The notes: a model not told the origin generated them from the letters alone. A DNA stretch of 64,000 nucleotides from Bradyrhizobium sp. NAS80.1 (GCF_001908205.1 NZ_LGHL01000048.1:124001-188000); one strand, 5' to 3'. Positions 23,137-32,701 are shown, numbered from the stretch's first letter. Program-made: numbers and translations.

Positions 23137-25887
23137 TCACGCGCCTGCTTCCGCGGCGACAACAAACTTTCGCAACGAGCTCGACGAGCGAATGACAAGC
23201 TTTTCTGCCTCGACCACGAGGAAGAACAGCAATCCGCCGGCAAGGAGCCAGGGCCACACCCAAAGCGGGATGGATTCGTTGCCGAACATCGCCTGGACCG
23301 GTGGTGCGTAGGTGAAAATCAGTTGCAAGATCACGACGGCAATGATGCCGAGCGGCAAGTACGCGTTGCCTATGTGCGCCTTCAGGGAGAGCGACGAATC
23401 GAGCAGGTAGCGGCTATTGAGCAGATAGAACACCTGGCCAATCGTGATGGCATTGACGGCTACCGTTCGGGCAAGCCCATCCGAGGCGCCTTGCGCCTTC
23501 ATCCAGAAGAACGCCAACAAGGTGTAAGCAAGCAGCGCCAAGCCGACAAAGATGATCCGCCAGATCCCGAAGCCGGTCACGATGGGGCGGTCTACTGCGC
23601 GCGGGGGCCGATCCATCACATCGATCTCGTGCGGCTCAAAGGAGATGACCAGGCCGAGCGCGACCGACGTGACCATATTGACCCAGAGCACTTGCGGGGC
23701 CGTGATCGGCATCGTGAACCCTGCAAAGATTGCCACCGCAATGACCAGCGCCTGCGCGACGTTGGTCGGCAGGATGAATAGCATCGCCTTCTCGATGTTG
23801 TTGTAGACGGTGCGCCCTTCCTTCACCGCCGCCGAGATCGAGGCGAAGTTATCGTCGGCCAGGATCATTTCAGCCGCTTCCTTCGTGACCTCGGTGCCTT
23901 TGATACCCATCGCGACCCCGATGTCGGCTTTCTTGAGAGCGGGCGCGTCGTTCACCCCATCGCCTGTCATCGCCACGATTTGATTGTTGGCCTGGATCGC
24001 TTTCACCAGGCGCAGCTTGTGTTCGGGGCTGGCGCGCGCGAAAACGTCAACCGCGCGAACGCGTTCCTGCAGCGTCGCGGCGTCCATGTCCTCGATTTCG
24101 GCGCCGGTGATCGCGGTCTTTCCGTCACCAAGCCCAAGCATCTTGGCGATGGCCGCGGCGGTGATCTTGTGATCGCCGGTGATCATGGTGACGCGGATGC
24201 CACCACCGTGGCACTCCTTCACGGCTTCGATGGCCTCTTTGCGCGGCGGATCCAGCAGGCCGATCAGACCAAGCAAGACAAGCGTCCTTGGCAGGTCAGC
24301 CGCGGTGAGACCGCCAGCCTTCACCTTCGGGTTCTGGAGCCACGCGAACGCCAGCACACGTTCGCCTTGGGCCGCAAGCCTGTCCGATTGTTTCAAGAAG
24401 TGCTCGCGATCGAGCGGACTCGACTGGCCGTCGGCGGTCTGCTGGCGATCGCAGTGCTCAAAGATGACTTCCGGGGCGCCCTTGACGAGCAGGACTTGCT
24501 CCCCGTTCGCATCTCTTTGGAGCGTCGCCATGAACTTGTGCTCGGATTCGAACGGAATGGCGTCGATACGCGGAGATGCTGTCTGCTCGAGCTGCCGATC
24601 CATACCGAGCTTGGCTGCGAACGGATAAAGCGCGCCCTCGGTCGGATCGCCCTCAACCTTCCAGGTGCCCTCCTGCTGGAACAGCTCTGCGTCGTTGCAG
24701 AGCAAGGAGACTCGCCCCATCAGCGCGAGTACCGGGTCCTTGCCCGCGGGCTGTCCGTCCTTTTTGATTTCCCCCTCGGGAGAATAGCCGTCGCCGGTGA
24801 CCTGATACGCCGACTCAGCCGTGACGGCGGACACCACCATCATCTCCATGAGCGTCAGCGTGCCCGTCTTGTCCGAGCAGATCCGCGACACCGAGCCGAG
24901 CGTTTCGACTGCGGGCAACCGCCGGATAATCGCGTTACGCTGGGCCATGCGCTGGACGCCGATGGCCAGGGTGATCGTGATAAGTGCGGGTAGTCCTTCC
25001 GGGATGAGCGATACGGCGATGCCGACGACTGCCTGGAAGAGCTCCACAAAGTCGATCCCCTTCACCCACTTGCCGTAGGCAAAGACCAGAACGCTGATCA
25101 CCCCGATTACCGCACTGATGGTGTAGCCAAACTTCTTGATCTGGCGCAGCAGCGGAGTCTCGAGCGGGCTCACGTCGGCGAGCAACTGGTTGATACGGCC
25201 GAGTTCCGTCTCAGTACCGGTCGCGACGACCAATCCGGTCGCGCGACCCGATACAACCATGGTGCCGGAAAATGCCATGTTTGCGCGGTCGCCAACCGTC
25301 GCGTTCGCAGGCACCGGCTCGACGCTTTTTTCTGCCGGCACCGATTCACCTGTGAGGGCCGCCTCTTCAGTTCGCAAGTTCTTTGTCTCGAACAGTCGCA
25401 GATCCGCAGGAATCTTGTCTCCCGACTCCAGGAGCACGACGTCCCCCGGAACGAGATCCTCCGCGGGAATCATGCGGGTCTCCCCACCGCGTACCGTCCG
25501 TGCCTCCGCGGTCAGCATATTGCGGATGGAATCCAGCGCCTTCTCGGCCTTGCCCTCCTGAATGAACCCGAGAAGCGCGTTGAGAACGACCACGCCAAAG
25601 ATGATGGCCGCGTCGACCCACAGGTTCAACATCAGCTTGGTGAACCCTGCAGCGAGCAGCACGTAGACCAGGATGTTGTTGAACTGTGAGAGAAGCCTCG
25701 CAAACCAACCGCGCTTCCTGCCTTCGGGCAGGCGGTTCTGACCGTATTTCTGAAGTCGGACAGCGGCCTCAGCCGGAGCAAGCCCGTTCTCGTAGCTGGT
25801 AGCATGTCGCTCCACGACCTCATGTTGAGGTAGTGCGTGCCAGCGCGCCACCTCATTGGTCGTGTTCGCATTCGCTGCTGCGCTCAT
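23137..25887 (-). CDS. P2-type cation-translocating ATPase
   Basis: 916 aa inner-membrane pump with the full P-type set: N-terminal cation-ATPase domain (VARWHALPQHEVVERHAT), TGES at residues 179-182, phosphorylation site SDKTGTLT with Asp 339, hinge GDGVNDAPALKKADIGVAMG, and about ten membrane segments. The M4 ion-binding segment IPEGLPALITITLAIGVQRM is of the Ca2+/Na+ (P2) type rather than heavy-metal type, so Ca2+, Mg2+, Na+ or H+ are the likely ions; the sequence alone does not decide. A perfect FixK/FNR-type box lies about 118 bases upstream of the start, suggesting low-oxygen induction. Confidence 0.93.
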   Translation of the reverse strand: MSAAANANTTNEVARWHALPQHEVVERHATSYENGLAPAEAAVRLQKYGQNRLPEGRKRGWFARLLSQFNNILVYVLLAAGFTKLMLNLWVDAAIIFGVVVLNALLGFIQEGKAEKALDSIRNMLTAEARTVRGGETRMIPAEDLVPGDVVLLESGDKIPADLRLFETKNLRTEEAALTGESVPAEKSVEPVPANATVGDRANMAFSGTMVVSGRATGLVVATGTETELGRINQLLADVSPLETPLLRQIKKFGYTISAVIGVISVLVFAYGKWVKGIDFVELFQAVVGIAVSLIPEGLPALITITLAIGVQRMAQRNAIIRRLPAVETLGSVSRICSDKTGTLTLMEMMVVSAVTAESAYQVTGDGYSPEGEIKKDGQPAGKDPVLALMGRVSLLCNDAELFQQEGTWKVEGDPTEGALYPFAAKLGMDRQLEQTASPRIDAIPFESEHKFMATLQRDANGEQVLLVKGAPEVIFEHCDRQQTADGQSSPLDREHFLKQSDRLAAQGERVLAFAWLQNPKVKAGGLTAADLPRTLVLLGLIGLLDPPRKEAIEAVKECHGGGIRVTMITGDHKITAAAIAKMLGLGDGKTAITGAEIEDMDAATLQERVRAVDVFARASPEHKLRLVKAIQANNQIVAMTGDGVNDAPALKKADIGVAMGIKGTEVTKEAAEMILADDNFASISAAVKEGRTVYNNIEKAMLFILPTNVAQALVIAVAIFAGFTMPITAPQVLWVNMVTSVALGLVISFEPHEIDVMDRPPRAVDRPIVTGFGIWRIIFVGLALLAYTLLAFFWMKAQGASDGLARTVAVNAITIGQVFYLLNSRYLLDSSLSLKAHIGNAYLPLGIIAVVILQLIFTYAPPVQAMFGNESIPLWVWPWLLAGGLLFFLVVEAEKLVIRSSSSLRKFVVAAEAGA

Positions 25888-25998
25888 GCTATTTTGCCTA
25901 CCGGCCGACGTCTAAGACTGGTCAAGCCCGCTTACGGCGTTGACGTCTGACAGTTCTTTCGAAGCTCCCGATGACATCGGTTGTGAGCCGCAAGGCCC

Positions 25999-26012
25999 TT
26001 GATCTGAATCAA
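25999..26012. promoter_or_regulatory. FixK/FNR-type binding site
   Basis: TTGATCTGAATCAA matches the TTGAT-N4-ATCAA consensus at every specified position. It is centred about 118 bases upstream of the start codon of the P-type ATPase; the only gene on its other side is an integrase remnant pointing the same way. In Bradyrhizobium such boxes are bound by FixK2 under microaerobic conditions. Confidence 0.7.
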
Positions 26013-26061
26013 GGAACTTAGGCCCCTAGGAAAACTGGTTTCAATCCGGAGAATCCCTCAC

Positions 26062-26310
26062 TCAACTTGGAGCTTCGCAGTATGGTTTGACGAGAGAAAC
26101 CCCGATGCCGAGATAGCGCTCCGTGCTTTCGATCTTGGTGTGGCCGAGCAAGAGCTGCGCGGCTCGCAAATTCCCCGTGTCACGGATCAGTGTTTCGATC
26201 AGGAGCCGGGTTCGGATCGGCCAGAATTGGTTTGGCCGCGACGGAGGTTTGGCTCCGATCAGCTTGCCCTTGTTCCAGGGTTCGCGGCATGGCCGGTCAA
26301 TCGGCGCCAT
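26062..26310 (-). pseudogene. Tyrosine recombinase (phage integrase family) with large internal deletion
   Basis: The product starts like complete integrases of this group (MAPIDRPCREPWNKGKLIGAKPPSRP... IRTRLLIE) and ends like them (TLIRDTGNLRAAQLLLGHTKIESTERYLGI), but the roughly 130-150 residues normally between are absent, and the frame continues cleanly across the junction near 26210. The box-I arginine and the H-x-x-R motif are lost; only the LLGH histidine and the RYLG tyrosine remain. It cannot be active. It lies between the FixK-controlled ATPase and a dioxygenase gene and marks an old mobile-element event. Confidence 0.75.
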
Positions 26311-26469
26311 GATGGAATTTTGCCGCTGTTTTGCCCGACGTGTCAAATGTCTTCAGGACGGCGCTTGAGCAAGCTAGCCTGCCGGGGCGATTTTGCTAAG
26401 CTTTTCTACTTTGCATGGGGTTGTTTTCGAGATTTTGCGTTTGCCCGGTCTCGCCCGCAACAAGCAACA

Positions 26470-27267
26470 TCAGCCGCCGAACACATACGACGCCATCGCA
26501 ACGCTCGCGACCTCGTCGACGAAGACGCGATGGCCGACGTCGCTGCCGGCGGCACCGGCGGCCACCATCAGAGGCAGCAGATGATCCTCGCGGGGATGGG
26601 CAAGGCGCGCGCTGGGTGCGTTCTCCCAGTCCACCAGCATCGCGTTACGGCGCGCCGCATCCGGATTGCTGATCGCCTCGTTCAGATAGGCCTCAAAATC
26701 ATACGAGACCGGCTTGGACTCCGCCCGGCCGAAGCCGCGCATGTTGTGATAGGTCAGACCGCTGCCGATGATCAGGATGCCTTCGTCGCGGAGCGAGGCG
26801 ATCGCCTGCCCGGCCCTGATGTGCTCGGCCGCATCATAGGTCGACTTCAACGACAGCAGCACAATCGGCATGTCCGCGTTCGGATACATCAGGCCGAGCG
26901 GCACGAAGGTGCCGTGATCGAATCCCTGGTTGGCATCCTCTCGGCAATCGAGGCCTGCGCGCGCGAGCAGCGTCTTCACCTCCGCGGCGAGCTCGGGCTT
27001 GCCCGGCGCCGGATATTTGAGGTGATAGGTATGCTCGGGGAAGCCGTAATAGTCGTACACCATCGGCGGATGCGCCGAGGTGGACACTGTGAAGGCGTCG
27101 GCTTCCCAATGTCCGGTGATGACGAGCACGGCCTTCGGCCTCGCCGGCAGAAGCTGCGGCAGCCGGCCGAACTCCTCGGCAGTCTTCGCATACTGCACCC
27201 GCCTGTCCTCTATGAAGGGCCAGGGGCCGCCGCCATGCGACAGGAACAGGGTCGGAAATCGCGTCAT
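26470..27267 (-). CDS. DODA-type extradiol dioxygenase (LigB family)
   Basis: 265 aa, the usual size of bacterial class III extradiol (4,5-DOPA dioxygenase-type) enzymes, which cleave catechols using a single metal ion. Putative metal ligands are His 11 (LFLSHGGGPWPF), His 53 (VITGHWEADAF) and possibly His 118 (GFDHGTFVPLGLMYP). GSGLTYHNMRGF near residue 170 is also characteristic. The physiological substrate in heterotrophic bacteria is unknown. The gene stands alone, with an integrase remnant downstream and a small divergent gene upstream. Confidence 0.9.
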   Translation of the reverse strand: MTRFPTLFLSHGGGPWPFIEDRRVQYAKTAEEFGRLPQLLPARPKAVLVITGHWEADAFTVSTSAHPPMVYDYYGFPEHTYHLKYPAPGKPELAAEVKTLLARAGLDCREDANQGFDHGTFVPLGLMYPNADMPIVLLSLKSTYDAAEHIRAGQAIASLRDEGILIIGSGLTYHNMRGFGRAESKPVSYDFEAYLNEAISNPDAARRNAMLVDWENAPSARLAHPREDHLLPLMVAAGAAGSDVGHRVFVDEVASVAMASYVFGG

Positions 27268-27425
27268 GGGCGAAGGCTCGTCTCGTTGGCAACATGCGCG
27301 TGCGAGCTGCCCGCGCGACAGGCGGCGAGCATAGGCAAACCGGTATGGTTAGCAAGTCGTTAACGATTTGCCGCCCAGAATCCCCGGCGTGGCCGAAGGA
27401 ATAGGCCAGAAGACAAGGACGGAAT

Positions 27426-27605
27426 ATGAAGAAGTTTGCGCTGGGGGATGTCGTCAACAGTGACAAGGGCCGCCGCGGCGTCATCCGCGCCGCCTTCAGG
27501 TCGAGGGAAGGCCAACAGTTCTACGCCGTCGAGAAGGACGGAGCGGTGGACTATCTGGAGGAAGGCCGCCTCACCCCGGCGCCGCGCGTCGAGCTCGCGG
27601 CCTGA
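27426..27605 (+). CDS. Small hypothetical protein (59 aa)
   Basis: ATG 27426 follows AAGGACGGAAT. The 59-residue product (MKKFALGDVVNSDKGRRGVI..., VEKDGAVDYLEEGRL) has a compact beta-rich look, similar to small SH3-like or KOW-like proteins, with alternating charged and hydrophobic residues and no signal peptide. It converges with the carboxylesterase gene 16 bases away. Codon use matches the neighbours. No function can be given, but the start context and composition support a real gene. Confidence 0.6.
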   Translation: MKKFALGDVVNSDKGRRGVIRAAFRSREGQQFYAVEKDGAVDYLEEGRLTPAPRVELAA

Positions 27606-27621
27606 TCCAACTCATCCTGCT

Positions 27622-29082
27622 CTAGCGCGCGAGGCGATCGAGACGGTCCGACCAGGGGTCGTCTCCGCTCGCGATGCGATCATTCGTGATCAGCAAAAGA
27701 CGATCGCCTCCTGCCGCTGCGTCCCAGCGCGGCAGGTCGGCACCGTTGGGATCGCCGCTCTTCGCGAAGTTGATCCAGTAGGTGCGCATCCGGTTTGCGA
27801 CCTCGCGATCGCGCCGTGAAAACATGCCCGCACCCGGCACGCCTTCCGCGCCGAAGATGAACTGCAACTCGCGCCCGTGACCGCCATCGGGATTCGCGCG
27901 CTGCGCCTCCGGCACATAGGCGAAGCGATAGCGAAAGGTCGGCGCGCCGCTTGCGGCATGCAGGCGAGCCAGCAACCTCACCGGCTCGGAGAAAACCTCG
28001 TCGGTGTAGAAGCGCGCCGCAAGTTCGGAAGGTGTGGTGAGACCGGGGTAGAGCTTGCGCAGCTCATCGAGCGTGCCGCCTGACGATGCTAGCTGCTCCT
28101 TGATATCGAGGTCACTGTCAAACCGCGTCTCGTCATCATTCGAGCCGATGATGAGGGGAATGCGACTTTCATGTCCCGCCGCGAACCCCGCGGCGTGACC
28201 TTCGGCAATCAGGCTTCCATCGATCGCCGGGGCGAAGCTGTGCGAGGATTTTGCCAGCAATCGCTTTTCAGCGGCCAGCAGTTGCGCCGGTGAGGCCGTG
28301 CGCAAATCAGTCTCCTGCCCGAGTGCCGCTACGAATTCCCGGCCTGCGGCTTCCGCCTCCTGCGCCGGACGCAGTCGCGCGCGGCCCGGCACCGATTGCA
28401 GAATGGCTTTCTGAAACAGATCGCGCGACTGCGTACACAGCATCAGGAGCGCGATTGAGGTCGCGCCTGCACCGCTGCCAAACAAGGTGACGTTGTTCGG
28501 ATCGCCGGCGAAGGCCGCGATGTTGTCGTGCACCCAATGCAGCGCTGCAATCTGGTCCATCAGGCCGTAATTGCCAGAGCTGCCTTCCGACAGCGTGGGA
28601 TGGGTGAGCCAGCCGAGTGCGCCGAGACGATAATTGACGCTGACCACGATGAGGCCGGCCTGTGCGAGCTTTGCACCGTCGAACAACGGATCATTCGCTG
28701 TGCCGCTGACGAAGGCTCCGCCGTGGATGAACACCATCACCGGCAGCGGGCCATCGACGCCGAAGGGACGGAATACGTTCAGCGTGAGGCAATCCTCGCT
28801 CGCGCCGGGCAACGACGGCTGAAGGCACGGCGCCGCGTAGTCGTAAGCGGTCCGCATCTCCGAACTCTCGGGCGTCGCCTGTGGTGGACGCCACCGCAGC
28901 GGGCCCACCGGCGGCGTTGCGTAAGCAAGTCCCCTGAACGAGGCCACCTCGCCTTCGACGGCGCCGAGCATCTGTCCTTCACGCGTCACCGCAAATGGAA
29001 ATTGTCCGACCGCCTGGGCTACGGCCATATCGGCGCAACCGAGGAACGCGGAAGCGGCAAGAAGCGCAAGCAGGGACCGCAT
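27622..29082 (-). CDS. Type-B carboxylesterase family protein lacking the usual nucleophile serine
   Basis: 486 aa with a signal peptide (LAASAFLGCADMAVAQ) and a full type-B carboxylesterase fold: EDCLTLNVFRP signature (residues 96-106), oxyanion hole HGGAF (120-124), SVNYRLGALGWL, and WVHDNIAAFAGDPNNVTLFG. The nucleophile elbow, normally F-G-E-S-A-G, reads F-G-S-G-A-G (201-206), so glycine 204 stands where the catalytic Ser should be. The acidic residue (NDDETRFD) and His (GGHGRELQFIFG) of the triad are kept. Either Ser 203 has been recruited or the protein is a non-hydrolytic binder. The cysteine in the signal region could also make it a lipoprotein. Confidence 0.88.
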   Translation of the reverse strand: MRSLLALLAASAFLGCADMAVAQAVGQFPFAVTREGQMLGAVEGEVASFRGLAYATPPVGPLRWRPPQATPESSEMRTAYDYAAPCLQPSLPGASEDCLTLNVFRPFGVDGPLPVMVFIHGGAFVSGTANDPLFDGAKLAQAGLIVVSVNYRLGALGWLTHPTLSEGSSGNYGLMDQIAALHWVHDNIAAFAGDPNNVTLFGSGAGATSIALLMLCTQSRDLFQKAILQSVPGRARLRPAQEAEAAGREFVAALGQETDLRTASPAQLLAAEKRLLAKSSHSFAPAIDGSLIAEGHAAGFAAGHESRIPLIIGSNDDETRFDSDLDIKEQLASSGGTLDELRKLYPGLTTPSELAARFYTDEVFSEPVRLLARLHAASGAPTFRYRFAYVPEAQRANPDGGHGRELQFIFGAEGVPGAGMFSRRDREVANRMRTYWINFAKSGDPNGADLPRWDAAAGGDRLLLITNDRIASGDDPWSDRLDRLAR

Positions 29083-29164
29083 CTTCAGGGGATCTCGATG
29101 CGCTGAAGGGTTCCCTGCAGGTTACGTCCGCGGCCGGCAGCGAAGCAAGCTCCGCGACGGACGG

Positions 29165-29386
29165 TTAGCTGCTCTTGTAGCTGCTCTTGCCGGCGATCTC
29201 TGCGAGCGCACGGCGGGCGACAATGCCAAGTTCGCCCAGCGTGGCGTGACCGGATTGCGCCGCTTCGATCAGGCGCTCGGCGATGAATCTGCGGCTGTCG
29301 TGATCACCGCCGTGAGGCAATTCGCGGCACGTCTCCTCAAGGACGACGTCCATGTTGGCTTTGGTCCGTTCACTCAACTCTGTCAT
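29165..29386 (-). CDS. Small conserved hypothetical protein (73 aa)
   Basis: ATG 29386 (MTELSERTKANMDVVLEETC...) is preferred over the upstream start at 29437, whose extra 17 residues look like non-coding sequence. The product is hydrophilic and helical, with HDSRRFIAERLIEAAQSGHATLGELGIVARRAL in the middle, and has no signal peptide or membrane segment. It looks like the small soluble helical proteins common in Bradyrhizobiaceae. It is divergent from the monooxygenase-hydrolase fusion gene; the function is unknown. Confidence 0.65.
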   Translation of the reverse strand: MTELSERTKANMDVVLEETCRELPHGGDHDSRRFIAERLIEAAQSGHATLGELGIVARRALAEIAGKSSYKSS

Positions 29387-29615
29387 GACATCCGGTGGGC
29401 AACGCGTGGCACGGAACCGTAGCATACACAGACACATCGAGCCTGATTAGCCCGGAGAATCACGGCCATTGTGCATCGCGATAGGTGTACGCCCGCAACC
29501 TTCGCGCCGCCACGATGTCGGCGCAAACGACTACCGAAGATTGCACTTGTCCTGATGACAAGCCCGCCCCCCGGCGATAGCCTGCCGGCACAACAAAATA
29601 CACGGGAGGAATGCC

Positions 29616-32306
29616 ATGCCTGACGCAACGGTCGCCGCACGTGAGTCCAAAGCGGCGAGTGGAAAAGCCCAACAAGTCGACGTTGCCGTCGTCGGCGCCG
29701 GATTTGCCGGTCTCTATCTTCTCCATCGCCTGCGCAAGGCCGGGCTCACGACAGTCGCTCTCGAAGAGGCCGGCGATGTCGGTGGCACCTGGTACTGGAA
29801 CCGTTATCCCGGCGCCCGCTGCGATATCCAGACCATCGATTACAGCTACACATTCGATCCGGAACTCGACAAGACCTGGACCTGGTCGGAGAAATACGCG
29901 ACCCAGCCCGAGATCCTGCGCTATCTCGGCTTCGTCGCCGATCGCTACGATCTGCGCCGCGACATTCGCTTCAACACCAAGGTCACGGAAGCCAAGTGGG
30001 ACGAGGCGACAGAGCGCTGGCAACTCACCACCGACAACGGCGATCCCGTCTCCTGCCGCTACTACATCATGGCGACCGGCTGTCTCTCCGCGCCAAAGCC
30101 GCCGGAGATCGATGGCGTCAACGAGTTTAAGGGCGAGGTCTATTTCACCGGCCGCTGGCCGCATGACGGCGTCAATCTCGCCGACAAGCGCGTCGCCGTG
30201 ATCGGCACCGGCTCGTCGGGCATTCAATCGATCCCGCTGATTGCCGAACAAGCCGCACATCTGACCGTGTTCCAGCGCACGCCGAATTTCGCGCTGCCTG
30301 CGCATAATGGTCCCTCGCCGTCCGATCGCATGAGCTTTTTCCAGGACGACCGTGCGGCCTATCGCGAGCAGGCGCGGCAATCGATGGCCGGCGTGCCCTA
30401 TCCGCAGCAGATGGCCGTGAGCTGGCAATTGAGCGACGCCGAGCGCCGCGCACGCTTTGAAGAGGGTTGGGGTAAGGGCGATCTCGTCTACATCCTCACG
30501 CAGCTCTGGGCCGACCAGGCCGTCGACTTCGACGGCAACAAGCTGATCTGCGACCTCATCCGCGAGAAGATCTCGGCGGCCGTGAAGGATCCGGAGACGG
30601 CGGCGGCGCTGATGCCGCATGACCATCCTTTCGGTGCAAAACGTCCCTGCCTCGATACCAATTATTACGCCACCTACAACCGGCCCAACGTCACGCTGGT
30701 CAATCTGCGCCAGGAGCCGATCAAGGCGATCACAGCAAGCGGCATCTCGACAGACAAGCGCACCTTCGATGTCGACGTCATCGTGTTCGCGACCGGCTTC
30801 GACGCCATGACCGGCGCGATCCGGGCCGTGCATCCGATCACCGGGCGCAGCGGCAAGTCGCTCACCGATGTCTGGGCGCACGGGCCGCAGACCTACCTCG
30901 GTCTCACGGTCGAAGGCTTCCCCAACTTCTTCATGGTTACCGGTCCCGGGAGCCCGTCCGTGCTGTCGAATATGGCGGTGTCGATCGAGCAGCATGTCGA
31001 CTGGGTGGTCGACCGCCTCGCCGAGCTGCGCGACGCCGGCTTCACCACGATCGAACCGACCGAGACAGCACAGGCCGGCTGGGGCCAGCACATGGCCGAC
31101 TGTTCGATGCTGACGCTGCACCGGCTCGCCAACACCTGGTACACGGGCGCCAATGTGCCGGGTAAGGTGCAAGGCCTGATGCCCTATACCGGCGGCGTCG
31201 GCCCCTATCGCAGCATCTGCGACGACGTCGTCAGCCGCGGCATGCTAGGCTTCAAGCTCACCGGCCCCAACGTCGCAGCGCAGTGCAACGATGGCGAGGT
31301 GGTGCGCCTGCAGCCGGACGTGCGGCTGGTGCTGAACCTGCTTGCATCGCTGAATCTGCCACCGATCGAGTCGATGGGCGCGATCGGCGCGCGCGCCTTC
31401 GTCAACGAGTTCAACAAGGGCCGGCCCGCGGGACGGCCGATCGGCGACATCGTCGATGGCACCCTGCCCGGCCCCGACGGACCTCTGCCGTACCGTGTGT
31501 ACCGGCCGGCAGCGCCCGGACCGCATCCTGTCGTGGTCTACTTCCACGGCGGCGGCTGGGTGCTCGGTGACGAACAGTCGGACGAGCCGTTCTGCCGCGA
31601 CATGGTGCGGCGGACCGGCATGATCTTCGTCAGCGTCGGCTATCGCCATGCGCCCGAGCATCGCTTCCCGGCCGCAGCCGAAGACGGCTATGCAGCGACT
31701 CGCTGGATCGCGGAGCACGTCGCCGAACTCGGCGGCAAACTCGGTCCGGTGCTGGTCGCGGGCTGGAGCGCCGGCGGCAACATAGCCGCCGTTACCTGCC
31801 AGCTTGCGCGCGATCGCGGCGGGCCTGAGATCGCCGGCCAGCTCCTGGTGTGTCCGGTCACCGACTGCACCTACGATCGCCCGTCTTACAACGACAATGC
31901 GACCGGCTACTTCCTGACGCGCTCGCTGATGTACTGGTTCTGGGACCTTTACTGCTCGCCGGCCGACCGCACTGATCCGCGCGTCTCGCCGCTACGCGGC
32001 AAGGTCGCGGGTCTGCCGCCGGCCTTCGTCGTCACCTGCGAGTTCGATCCGTTGCGTGACGAGGGCGTCGCCTATGCCGAGGCGATGGCTGCTGCCGGGG
32101 TCCCGGTCGAGCAGCTCAAGGCGCGCGGCCATTTCCACTCGTCCTTTGCGATGGTGGACGTCGTGATCACCGGTGTGTCTGGACGGGTGAAGATGGCCGA
32201 GGCCTTGCGGGGCTTCGCCGGGCTTCCTCCGCAGGTCAGGCGCGGCGATGAGAACAGCCACGGTCAAACCAGCCCGGGGCAAAAGATCGCGGCGGCCGCG
32301 AGCTAA
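29616..32306 (+). CDS. Baeyer-Villiger-type flavin monooxygenase fused to an alpha/beta hydrolase
   Basis: 896 aa two-domain protein. Residues 1-550 form an FAD/NADPH monooxygenase: FAD motif [10 protein letters not shown] (25-34), [20 protein letters not shown] motif [10 protein letters not shown] (near 194-203) and the Baeyer-Villiger fingerprint F-K-G-x-x-x-x-x-x-x-W-P at 171-182, in which the usual His at position 177 is Phe. Residues 580-870 form an HSL-type esterase: oxyanion HGGGW (644-648), nucleophile elbow GWSAG with Ser 718, Asp in [10 protein letters not shown], and His in ARGHFHSSF. The first domain would turn a ketone into an ester or lactone and the second would hydrolyse it. 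It starts at ATG 29616 (GGGAGGAATGCC before it) and ends at a strong terminator. Confidence 0.9.
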   Translation: MPDATVAARESKAASGKAQQVDVAVVGAGFAGLYLLHRLRKAGLTTVALEEAGDVGGTWYWNRYPGARCDIQTIDYSYTFDPELDKTWTWSEKYATQPEILRYLGFVADRYDLRRDIRFNTKVTEAKWDEATERWQLTTDNGDPVSCRYYIMATGCLSAPKPPEIDGVNEFKGEVYFTGRWPHDGVNLADKRVAVIGTGSSGIQSIPLIAEQAAHLTVFQRTPNFALPAHNGPSPSDRMSFFQDDRAAYREQARQSMAGVPYPQQMAVSWQLSDAERRARFEEGWGKGDLVYILTQLWADQAVDFDGNKLICDLIREKISAAVKDPETAAALMPHDHPFGAKRPCLDTNYYATYNRPNVTLVNLRQEPIKAITASGISTDKRTFDVDVIVFATGFDAMTGAIRAVHPITGRSGKSLTDVWAHGPQTYLGLTVEGFPNFFMVTGPGSPSVLSNMAVSIEQHVDWVVDRLAELRDAGFTTIEPTETAQAGWGQHMADCSMLTLHRLANTWYTGANVPGKVQGLMPYTGGVGPYRSICDDVVSRGMLGFKLTGPNVAAQCNDGEVVRLQPDVRLVLNLLASLNLPPIESMGAIGARAFVNEFNKGRPAGRPIGDIVDGTLPGPDGPLPYRVYRPAAPGPHPVVVYFHGGGWVLGDEQSDEPFCRDMVRRTGMIFVSVGYRHAPEHRFPAAAEDGYAATRWIAEHVAELGGKLGPVLVAGWSAGGNIAAVTCQLARDRGGPEIAGQLLVCPVTDCTYDRPSYNDNATGYFLTRSLMYWFWDLYCSPADRTDPRVSPLRGKVAGLPPAFVVTCEFDPLRDEGVAYAEAMAAAGVPVEQLKARGHFHSSFAMVDVVITGVSGRVKMAEALRGFAGLPPQVRRGDENSHGQTSPGQKIAAAAS

Positions 32307-32373
32307 CCGCAGGCGGCCGGGAACCTTTTCCCGGCTGCCGCGTTGAGTGCTTGAGATGCAGCGACAGTTGTAG

Positions 32374-32410
32374 ACCCCGGCACGCAGGTCCGCGTGCCGG
32401 GGTATTGTTT
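32374..32410 (+). terminator. Rho-independent terminator after the monooxygenase-hydrolase gene
   Basis: A perfect 12-bp stem (ACCCCGGCACGC / GCGTGCCGGGGT, 32374-32385 with 32392-32403) with a six-base loop, then ATTGTTT. It lies 68 bases after the stop codon. Confidence 0.8.
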
Positions 32411-32425
32411 GCGTGAGGCAGGACG

Positions 32426-32701
32426 ATGGGGGATGTGTCAGTTGCGGATTCAAAGGTCAATTTTGGTGCGCTCGCGGCCCTGCACAAATGGCCGTCGCTT
32501 GCAAACCAGCGAAGGCCGCAGAGAGCGTCTTATCAGGTGAGCGAAGGCACTCTCGATGAGTGCATCTCCGCTTTCATGGGGAAGCCGGCGGCGACGCGGC
32601 ATCTCTATGAGATCCACACGACGGCGCAGCCGCCGCTGGTCACGGATATCCTCTCGCCCGAGCACGTCACCGAACTATCGCGGCTGAGAGAGTTTCTCTG
32701 A
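32426..32701 (+). CDS. Small hypothetical protein (91 aa)
   Basis: ATG 32426 has a weak GGACG before it; the product is MGDVSVADSKVNFGALAALHKWPS... ending LSPEHVTELSRLREFL. The stretch SEGTLDECISAFMGKPAATRHLYEIHTTAQPPLVTDIL has the regular look of a small folded domain, with no signal peptide or membrane helix. Similar short proteins are widespread and uncharacterised in related genomes. It follows a terminator, so it has its own promoter. Confidence 0.6.
   Translation: MGDVSVADSKVNFGALAALHKWPSLANQRRPQRASYQVSEGTLDECISAFMGKPAATRHLYEIHTTAQPPLVTDILSPEHVTELSRLREFL

Noticed and set aside
29460-31172. 570-codon open frame opposite the monooxygenase domain
   Set aside because: Antisense shadow; the plus-strand frame carries all enzyme motifs.
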